Below, one piece after another: positions 57,073 through 64,000 of a DNA stretch of 64,000 nt. The notes beneath the pieces are model-generated. The model was not told the DNA's origin and did no database searches. It saw nothing but the letters and a program-made list of their open reading frames with translations. The stretch is taken from positions 14,314,283-14,378,282 of the forward strand of contig CM046861.1 of NCBI GenBank assembly GCA_025617745.1, written 5' to 3'. This DNA is from Heliocidaris erythrogramma. Taxonomy: Eukaryota; Echinodermata; Echinoidea; Camarodonta; Echinometridae. The first letter of the stretch is position 1. Each line of letters begins with the position of its first letter. Both the position numbers and the translations under genes were made by a program.

Positions 57073-57336
57073 CAGTGGCGGATCCGGGGGGGGGGGGCAC
57101 TTCCGGCCCGTGCCCCCCCCCCCCCCCCCATGGGAGAAAAGTATGCATTTTGACCGTAAAGGATCCGCCCTTTTTTTGCTTGTCAGGGAATTATGGAGGA
57201 AACTGGACCGCATAACCCACCACTGAGTGCACTGAGTGAAAACTTTTGTCGCCACCCCCTCTCCCCCACTGAGCGACTTTTCGAGAAGCTGGCAAGACCA
57301 AAAAAAAATACGGGTCTACCTTTTCCAAAAGTTGAC
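57073..57336 (+). mobile_element. MITE family A, copy (c), next to the tRNA array
   Basis: It starts TCAGTGGCGGATCCGGGG and carries CTTGTCAGGGAATTATGGAG, CACTGAGCGACTTTTCGAGA and TACGGGTCTACCTTTTCC, in the opposite orientation to copy (b). The far terminus (TTTGTGCCCCCTC..GGATCCGCC) is missing where the tRNA array begins. Confidence 0.7.
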
Positions 57337-57383
57337 AAACCTGCATTTTGAAAAAGTCATAAAGAAATGTGAGAAAATTACAA

Positions 57384-57455
57384 TGCCCCGACCGGGATTC
57401 GAACCCGGGACCCTGGATTACATGACCAGTGCTCTACCAACTGAGCTATCCGGGC
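57384..57455 (-). tRNA. tRNA-like gene, array copy 1 (TGT at anticodon position)
   Basis: A 72-base cloverleaf with D arm GCTC/GAGC and T arm CCGGG/CCCGG. The A box TAGCTCAGTTGG and B box GGTTCGAATCC match the Pol III consensus exactly. The anticodon loop is CATGTAA, giving TGT (Thr) in the standard register, but base 33 is A rather than the near-universal U. Pair 31:39 is U-U and pair 5:68 is G-G. It resembles a tRNA-Thr derivative and may be a Pol III-transcribed repeat rather than a working tRNA. Confidence 0.75.
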
Positions 57456-57704
57456 TCCCGTCGAAGCAAAGTAACATTCTCACATATAGCCCCTCTCTTT
57501 CCATCGAGCGTAGGGGGTACATCCATACCAATTCCATGCGTACGCTATAATGGCCTACCAATGAGACAGGTCTTCCCTCTAAAGTCGAGCAAATCCATGC
57601 CAACGAATTTCTATAGAGGACAATTTGAATTTGTAATTAAATATCATAATTGATAGGATTGAAGTAAATTGAAAAAGTCATAAAGAAATGTGAGAAAATT
57701 ACAA

Positions 57705-57776
57705 TGCCCCGACCGGGATTCGAACCCGGGACCCTGGATTACATGACCAGTGCTCTACCAACTGAGCTATCCGGGC
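57705..57776 (-). tRNA. tRNA-like gene, array copy 2
   Basis: Identical to copy 1, 321 bases on. Confidence 0.75.
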
Positions 57777-58025
57777 TCCCGTCGAAGCAAAGTAACATTC
57801 TCACATATAGCCCCTCTCTTTCCATCGAGCGTAGGGGGTACATCCATACCAATTCCATGCGTACGCTATAATGGCCTACCAATGAGACAGGTCTTCCCTC
57901 TAAAGTCGAGCAAATCCATGCCAACGAATTTCTATAGAGGACAATTTGAATTTGTAATTAAATATCATAATTGATAGGATTGAAGTAAATTGAATAAGTC
58001 ATAAAGAAATGTGAGAAAATTACAA

Positions 58026-58097
58026 TGCCCCGACCGGGATTCGAACCCGGGACCCTGGATTACATGACCAGTGCTCTACCAACTGAGCTATCCGGGC
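58026..58097 (-). tRNA. tRNA-like gene, array copy 3 (last minus-strand copy)
   Basis: Identical to copy 1. Its 5' flank is cut short at the orientation switch, so copies 3 and 4 are divergently transcribed from about 180 bases of shared spacer. Confidence 0.75.
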
Positions 58098-58278
58098 TCC
58101 CGTCGAAGCAAAGTAACATTCTCACATATAGCCCCTCTCTTTCCATCGACTTTAGAGGGAAGACCTGTCTCATTGGTAGGCCATTATAGCGTACGCATGG
58201 AATTGGTATGGATGTACCCCCTACGCTCGATGGAAAGAGAGGGGCTATATGTGAGATTGTTACTTTGCTTCGACGGGA

Positions 58279-58350
58279 GCCCGGATAGCTCAGTTGGTAG
58301 AGCACTGGTCATGTAATCCAGGGTCCCGGGTTCGAATCCCGGTCGGGGCA
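58279..58350 (+). tRNA. tRNA-like gene, array copy 4 (first plus-strand copy)
   Basis: Consensus sequence. The spacer carries the GAGATTGTT variant 5' and the GACTTATTC variant 3', both shared with copies 12 units or more away. Confidence 0.75.
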
Positions 58351-58599
58351 TTGTAATTTTCTCACATTTCTTTATGACTTATTCAATTTACTTCAATCCT
58401 ATCAATTATGATATTTAATTACAAATTCAAATTGTCCTCTATAGAAATTCGTTGGCATGGATTTGCTCGACTTTAGAGGGAAGACCTGTCTCATTGGTAG
58501 GCCATTATAGCGTACGCATGGAATTGGTATGGATGTACCCCCTACGCTCGATGGAAAGAGAGGGGCTATATGTGAGAATGTTACTTTGCTTCGACGGGA

Positions 58600-58671
58600 G
58601 CCCGGATAGCTCAGTTGGTAGAGCACTGGTCATGTAATCCAGGGTCCCGGGTTCGAATCCCGGTCGGGGCA
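58600..58671 (+). tRNA. tRNA-like gene, array copy 5
   Basis: Consensus sequence; spacer of the GAGAATGTT type. Confidence 0.75.
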
Positions 58672-58920
58672 TTGTAATTTTCTCACATTTCTTTATGACT
58701 TTTTCAATTTACTTCAATCCTATCAATTATGATATTTAATTACAAATTCAAATTGTCCTCTATAGAAATTCGTTGGCATGGATTTGCTCGACTTTAGAGG
58801 GAAGACCTGTCTCATTGGTAGGCCATTATAGCGTACGCATGGAATTGGTATGGATGTACCCCCTACGCTCGATGGAAAGAGAGGGGCTATATGTGAGAAT
58901 GTTACTTTGCTTCGACGGGA

Positions 58921-58992
58921 GCCCGGATAGCTCAGTTGGTAGAGCACTGGTCATGTAATCCAGGGTCCCGGGTTCGAATCCCGGTCGGGGCA
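58921..58992 (+). tRNA. tRNA-like gene, array copy 6
   Basis: Consensus sequence. Confidence 0.75.
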
Positions 58993-59241
58993 TTGTAATT
59001 TTCTCACATTTCTTTATGACTTTTTCAATTTACTTCAATCCTATCAATTATGATATTTAATTACAAATTCAAATTGTCCTCTATAGAAATTCGTTGGCAT
59101 GGATTTGCTCGACTTTAGAGGGAAGACCTGTCTCATTGGTAGGCCATTATAGCGTACGCATGGAATTGGTATGGATGTACCCCCTACGCTCGATGGAAAG
59201 AGAGGGGCTATATGTGAGAATGTTACTTTGCTTCGACGGGA

Positions 59242-59313
59242 GCCCGGATAGCTCAGTTGGTAGAGCACTGGTCATGTAATCCAGGGTCCCGGGTTCGAAT
59301 CCCGGTCGGGGCA
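59242..59313 (+). tRNA. tRNA-like gene, array copy 7
   Basis: Consensus sequence. Confidence 0.75.
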
Positions 59314-59562
59314 TTGTAATTTTCTCACATTTCTTTATGACTTTTTCAATTTACTTCAATCCTATCAATTATGATATTTAATTACAAATTCAAATTGTCC
59401 TCTATAGAAATTCGTTGGCATGGATTTGCTCGACTTTAGAGGGAAGACCTGTCTCATTGGTAGGCCATTATAGCGTACGCATGGAATTGGTATGGATGTA
59501 CCCCCTACGCTCGATGGAAAGAGAGGGGCTATATGTGAGAATGTTACTTTGCTTCGACGGGA

Positions 59563-59633
59563 GCCCGGATAGCTCAGTTGGTAGAGCACTGGTCATGTAA
59601 TCCAGGGTCCCGGTTTGAATCCCGGTCGGGGCA
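59563..59633 (+). tRNA. tRNA-like gene, array copy 8 (damaged T arm)
   Basis: 71 bases: one G is missing from the T stem and the loop reads TTTGAAT, so this B box is altered (CGGTTTGAATCC). The unit is accordingly 320 bp. Confidence 0.65.
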
Positions 59634-59882
59634 TTGTAATTTTCTCACATTTCTTTATGACTTTTTCAATTTACTTCAATCCTATCAATTATGATATTTA
59701 ATTACAAATTCAAATTGTCCTCTATAGAAATTCGTTGGCATGGATTTGCTCGACTTTAGAGGGAAGACCTGTCTCATTGGTAGGCCATTATAGCGTACGC
59801 ATGGAATTGGTATGGATGTACCCCCTACGCTCGATGGAAAGAGAGGGGCTATATGTGAGAATGTTACTTTGCTTCGACGGGA

Positions 59883-59954
59883 GCCCGGATAGCTCAGTTG
59901 GTAGAGCACTGGTCATGTAATCCAGGGTCCCGGGTTCGAATCCCGGTCGGGGCA
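59883..59954 (+). tRNA. tRNA-like gene, array copy 9
   Basis: Consensus sequence. Confidence 0.75.
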
Positions 59955-60203
59955 TTGTAATTTTCTCACATTTCTTTATGACTTTTTCAATTTACTTCAA
60001 TCCTATCAATTATGATATTTAATTACAAATTCAAATTGTCCTCTATAGAAATTCGTTGGCATGGATTTGCTCGACTTTAGAGGGAAGACCTGTCTCATTG
60101 GTAGGCCATTATAGCGTACGCATGGAATTGGTATGGATGTACCCCCTACGCTCGATGGAAAGAGAGGGGCTATATGTGAGAATGTTACTTTGCTTCGACG
60201 GGA

Positions 60204-60275
60204 GCCCGGATAGCTCAGTTGGTAGAGCACTGGTCATGTAATCCAGGGTCCCGGGTTCGAATCCCGGTCGGGGCA
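60204..60275 (+). tRNA. tRNA-like gene, array copy 10
   Basis: Consensus sequence. Confidence 0.75.
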
Positions 60276-60524
60276 TTGTAATTTTCTCACATTTCTTTAT
60301 GACTTTTTCAATTTACTTCAATCCTATCAATTATGATATTTAATTACAAATTCAAATTGTCCTCTATAGAAATTCGTTGGCATGGATTTGCTCGACTTTA
60401 GAGGGAAGACCTGTCTCATTGGTAGGCCATTATAGCGTACGCATGGAATTGGTATGGATGTACCCCCTACGTTCGATGGAAAGAGAGGGGCTATATGTGA
60501 GATTGTTACTTTGCTTCGACGGGA

Positions 60525-60596
60525 GCCCGGATAGCTCAGTTGGTAGAGCACTGGTCATGTAATCCAGGGTCCCGGGTTTGAATCCCGGTCGGGGCA
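60525..60596 (+). tRNA. tRNA-like gene, array copy 11 (B box C-to-T)
   Basis: B box reads GGTTTGAATCC, a CpG-decay type change. The spacer has CTACGTTCG instead of CTACGCTCG and the GAGATTGTT variant. Confidence 0.7.
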
Positions 60597-60845
60597 TTGT
60601 AATTTTCTCACATTTCTTTATGACTTTTTCAATTTACTTCAATCCTATCAATTATGATATTTAATTACAAATTCAAATTGTCCTCTATAGAAATTCGTTG
60701 GCATGGATTTGCTCGACTTTAGAGGGAAGACCTGTCTCATTGGTAGGCCATTATAGCGTACGCATGGAATTGGTATGGATGTACCCCCTACGCTCGATGG
60801 AAAGAGAGGGGCTATATGTGAGAATGTTACTTTGCTTCGACGGGA

Positions 60846-60917
60846 GCCCGGATAGCTCAGTTGGTAGAGCACTGGTCATGTAATCCAGGGTCCCGGGTTC
60901 GAATCCCGGTCGGGGCA
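60846..60917 (+). tRNA. tRNA-like gene, array copy 12
   Basis: Consensus sequence. Confidence 0.75.
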
Positions 60918-61166
60918 TTGTAATTTTCTCACATTTCTTTATGACTTTTTCAATTTACTTCAATCCTATCAATTATGATATTTAATTACAAATTCAAATT
61001 GTCCTCTATAGAAATTCGTTGGCATGGATTTGCTCGACTTTAGAGGGAAGACCTGTCTCATTGGTAGGCCATTATAGCGTACGCATGGAATTGGTATGGA
61101 TGTACCCCCTACGCTCGATGGAAAGAGAGGGGCTATATGTGAGAATGTTACTTTGCTTCGACGGGA

Positions 61167-61238
61167 GCCCGGATAGCTCAGTTGGTAGAGCACTGGTCAT
61201 GTAATCCAGGGTCCCGGGTTCGAATCCCGGTCGGGGCA
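61167..61238 (+). tRNA. tRNA-like gene, array copy 13
   Basis: Consensus sequence. Confidence 0.75.
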
Positions 61239-61487
61239 TTGTAATTTTCTCACATTTCTTTATGACTTTTTCAATTTACTTCAATCCTATCAATTATGAT
61301 ATTTAATTACAAATTCAAATTGTCCTCTATAGAAATTCGTTGGCATGGATTTGCTCGACTTTAGAGGGAAGACCTGTCTCATTGGTAGGCCATTATAGCG
61401 TACGCATGGAATTGGTATGGATGTACCCCCTACGCTCGATGGAAAGAGAGGGGCTATATGTGAGAATGTTACTTTGCTTCGACGGGA

Positions 61488-61559
61488 GCCCGGATAGCTC
61501 AGTTGGTAGAGCACTGGTCATGTAATCCAGGGTCCCGGGTTCGAATCCCGGTCGGGGCA
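61488..61559 (+). tRNA. tRNA-like gene, array copy 14
   Basis: Consensus sequence. Confidence 0.75.
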
Positions 61560-61807
61560 TTGTAATTTTCTCACATTTCTTTATGACTTTTTCAATTTAC
61601 TTCAATCCTATCAATTATGATATTTAATTACAAATTCAAATTGTCCTCTATAGAAATTCGTTGGCATGGATTTGCTCGACTTTAGAGGGAAGACCTGTCT
61701 CATTGGTAGGCCATTATAGCGTACGCATGGAATTGGTATGGATGTACCCCTACGCTCGATGGAAAGAGAGGGGCTATATGTGAGATTGTTACTTTGCTTC
61801 GACGGGA

Positions 61808-61879
61808 GCCCGGATAGCTCAGTTGGTAGAGCACTGGTCATGTAATCCAGGGTCCCGGGTTTGAATCCCGGTCGGGGCA
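61808..61879 (+). tRNA. tRNA-like gene, array copy 15 (B box C-to-T)
   Basis: B box GGTTTGAATCC as in copy 11. The spacer lacks one C in the GTACCCCCTACG run (320-bp unit) and has the GAGATTGTT and GACTTATTC variants. Confidence 0.7.
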
Positions 61880-62128
61880 TTGTAATTTTCTCACATTTCT
61901 TTATGACTTATTCAATTTACTTCAATCCTATCAATTATGATATTTAATTACAAATTCAAATTGTCCTCTATAGAAATTCGTTGGCATGGATTTGCTCGAC
62001 TTTAGAGGGAAGACCTGTCTCATTGGTAGGCCATTATAGCGTACGCATGGAATTGGTATGGATGTACCCCCTACGCTCGATGGAAAGAGAGGGGCTATAT
62101 GTGAGAATGTTACTTTGCTTCGACGGGA

Positions 62129-62200
62129 GCCCGGATAGCTCAGTTGGTAGAGCACTGGTCATGTAATCCAGGGTCCCGGGTTCGAATCCCGGTCGGGGCA
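62129..62200 (+). tRNA. tRNA-like gene, array copy 16
   Basis: Consensus sequence. Confidence 0.75.
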
Positions 62201-62449
62201 TTGTAATTTTCTCACATTTCTTTATGACTTTTTCAATTTACTTCAATCCTATCAATTATGATATTTAATTACAAATTCAAATTGTCCTCTATAGAAATTC
62301 GTTGGCATGGATTTGCTCGACTTTAGAGGGAAGACCTGTCTCATTGGTAGGCCATTATAGCGTACGCATGGAATTGGTATGGATGTACCCCCTACGCTCG
62401 ATGGAAAGAGAGGGGCTATATGTGAGAATGTTACTTTGCTTCGACGGGA

Positions 62450-62521
62450 GCCCGGATAGCTCAGTTGGTAGAGCACTGGTCATGTAATCCAGGGTCCCGG
62501 GTTCGAATCCCGGTCGGGGCA
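62450..62521 (+). tRNA. tRNA-like gene, array copy 17
   Basis: Consensus sequence. Confidence 0.75.
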
Positions 62522-62770
62522 TTGTAATTTTCTCACATTTCTTTATGACTTTTTCAATTTACTTCAATCCTATCAATTATGATATTTAATTACAAATTCA
62601 AATTGTCCTCTATAGAAATTCGTTGGCATGGATTTGCTCGACTTTAGAGGGAAGACCTGTCTCATTGGTAGGCCATTATAGCGTACGCATGGAATTGGTA
62701 TGGATGTACCCCCTACGTTCGATGGAAAGAGAGGGGCTATATGTGAGAATGTTACTTTGCTTCGACGGGA

Positions 62771-62842
62771 GCCCGGATAGCTCAGTTGGTAGAGCACCGG
62801 TCATGTAATCCAGGGTCCCGGGTTCGAATCCCGGTCGGGGCA
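62771..62842 (+). tRNA. tRNA-like gene, array copy 18 (anticodon-stem change)
   Basis: GCACCGGTC replaces GCACTGGTC, weakening the second anticodon-stem pair. The spacer has CTACGTTCG like copy 11. Confidence 0.7.
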
Positions 62843-63091
62843 TTGTAATTTTCTCACATTTCTTTATGACTTATTCAATTTACTTCAATCCTATCAATTA
62901 TGATATTTAATTACAAATTCAAATTGTCCTCTATAGAAATTCGTTGGCATGGATTTGCTCGACTTTAGAGGGAAGACCTGTCTCATTGGTAGGCCATTAT
63001 AGCGTACGCATGGAATTGGTATGGATGTACCCCCTACGCTCGATGGAAAGAGAGGGGCTATATGTGAGATTGTTACTTTGCTTCGACGGGA

Positions 63092-63163
63092 GCCCGGATA
63101 GCTCAGTTGGTAGAGCACTGGTCATGTAATCCAGGGACCCGGGTTCGAATCCCGGTCGGGGCA
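63092..63163 (+). tRNA. tRNA-like gene, array copy 19 (variable-loop change)
   Basis: CAGGGACCCGGG replaces CAGGGTCCCGGG in the variable loop; otherwise consensus, with the GAGATTGTT spacer type. Confidence 0.72.
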
Positions 63164-63412
63164 TTGTAATTTTCTCACATTTCTTTATGACTTATTCAAT
63201 TTACTTCAATCCTATCAATTATGATATTTAATTACAAATTCAAATTGTCCTCTATAGAAATTCGTTGGCATGGATTTGCTCGACTTTAGAGGGAAGACCT
63301 GTCTCATTGGTAGGCCATTATAGCGTACGCATGGAATTGGTATGGATGTACCCCCTACGCTCGATGGAAAGAGAGGGGCTATATGTGAGATTGTTACTTT
63401 GCTTCGACGGGA

Positions 63413-63484
63413 GCCCGGATAGCTCAGTTGGTAGAGCACTGGTCATGTAATCCAGGGTCCCGGGTTCGAATCCCGGTCGGGGCA
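63413..63484 (+). tRNA. tRNA-like gene, array copy 20 (last copy)
   Basis: Consensus sequence. The unit is cut off at 63550, within the GATATTTAA segment, where the flanking AAACCTGCATTT begins. Confidence 0.75.
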
Positions 63485-63562
63485 TTGTAATTTTCTCACA
63501 TTTCTTTATGACTTTTTCAATTTACTTCAATCCTATCAATTATGATATTTAAACCTGCATTT

Positions 63563-64000
63563 GATAAAAATAATGATGGAGATTATAATGATGATGCTGC
63601 TGCTGATTATTTTTTTGTATGTTGATGACAATGATGGTGATGGTGATGCATGCAATGATAATGATAATGATGTTGATGAGGTCGATGATGATAGTTTCCT
63701 TTGTTCTTGATCATGATAATTATAAAATGATAATGTTGGTAATTATAATAATGATGTTGATGCTGGTAACAATGATGGTAATGATAATGATAATATAATG
63801 CTGCTGCTGCAGATAATAATGATGAAGTTTATTACGTTCTTGATGATGGTGAGGGCGGTGGCAATGATGACAACACCGTACATGTCAGCGTGGTTCTATA
63901 TGTTATTTATGTTGAAGGACGGCTCCCTACCCTGGAACCAAAAGGGACCCCCAAAATGCTGAGAACCCTTTTTTTTTCTTGTCAGATTTTTTGAGGTGAA
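63563..64000. other. GAT-rich simple sequence
   Basis: Imperfect GATGAT / AATGATAATG repeats, similar in style to about 57009-57070 on the far side of the array; both contain GTTGATGAGGT and GATGATAGTTT. No gene recognised. Confidence 0.6.

Larger units (their letters stand above)
57349..63550. repeat. Tandem array of 321-bp tRNA-bearing units, inverted ends, 12-bp flanking repeat
   Basis: About 19 full units of 320-321 bp, nearly identical over their whole length, not just in the tRNA part. The first three (to about 58149) run minus and the remaining seventeen plus, so both array ends show the tRNA 3' flank pointing outward. The switch falls on a TCGA palindrome at 58146-58149 that is present in the unit on both sides. 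AAACCTGCATTT occurs at 57337-57348 just outside the left end and at 63551-63562 just outside the right end, like a target-site duplication. Each unit contains TTTAGAGGGAAGACCTGTCT, CATTATAGCGTACGC, GAAAGAGAGGGGCTATATG and the tRNA-like sequence with a TTTT tract about 10 bases after it. Non-coding; open frames through it are by-products of the repeat. Confidence 0.93.

Noticed and set aside
57384-57455. Reading the array tRNA as Met (CAT)
   Set aside because: CAT appears in the loop, but only a shifted register would make it the anticodon. The standard seven-base loop puts TGT at 34-36.
57418-63450. Repeated 61- and 74-codon frames in the tRNA array
   Set aside because: They are by-products of a repeated non-coding unit; frames run through the tRNA-like sequence on both strands.
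57384-63484. CRISPR-like regular repeat array
   Set aside because: The whole 321-bp unit is repeated, spacers are not unique, and the organism is clearly eukaryotic with introns and SINEs.

Overview
This is eukaryotic nuclear DNA from an invertebrate animal. It is AT-rich, split by long introns and dense in transposons. An N-gap at 14781-15280 shows it comes from a draft assembly. The gene content and repeat style fit a marine deuterostome, most likely an echinoderm: a monocarboxylate-transporter-like gene, a THAP finger, a P2X7-C-terminus-like domain, Penelope, DIRS, CR1-like and Tc1 elements, many foldback MITEs, and poly-G/C tracts. That assignment is inference, not proof.

Layout. Positions 1-21500 hold no gene I can recognise, only repeats: minisatellites, a roughly 180-bp tandem repeat, foldback MITEs (several sharing a TTAAAGG-type end), a tRNA-derived SINE head and the gap. 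From 21526 to 51751 runs one plus-strand host gene, an SLC16-type (MCT-like) major facilitator transporter. Four coding exons with consensus splice sites and matching phase-1 junctions give 540 residues. Its introns are 15.1, 10.2 and 3.3 kb. Intron 1 holds a broken DIRS-group retroelement (22131-26577), a THAP-domain reading frame (30268-30522) and, on the minus strand, a P2X7-intracellular-domain-like gene (32587-33947). That nested gene seems to lack its cysteine-rich exon and runs into a MITE at its 3' end. Intron 2 begins and ends with the same minisatellite in opposite orientation (37266-37650 and 46457-46945), each about 250 bp from a splice site. Between them lie a Penelope-like element with a large inverted partial copy, a MITE carrying 70 consecutive Gs, and a SINE. 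Intron 3 holds CR1-like LINE fragments.

Downstream of the transporter are a whole-looking Tc1/mariner element (52805-54471, TA target duplications, open 340-residue DD34E transposase) and a 5'-truncated LINE that landed in a (TA)n tract. The window ends with its most striking feature, a 6.2-kb array (57349-63550) of about 19 units of 321 bp. Each unit carries a tRNA-like sequence with intact A and B boxes and a downstream T-run. The first three units point one way and the next seventeen the other, so the array has inverted ends, and a 12-bp direct repeat flanks the whole block. It looks like a tRNA-bearing tandem array that inserted as one unit.

The transporter is the only confident full host gene. 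The THAP and P2X7-like pieces are partial or uncertain, and nearly everything else is mobile or repetitive DNA.
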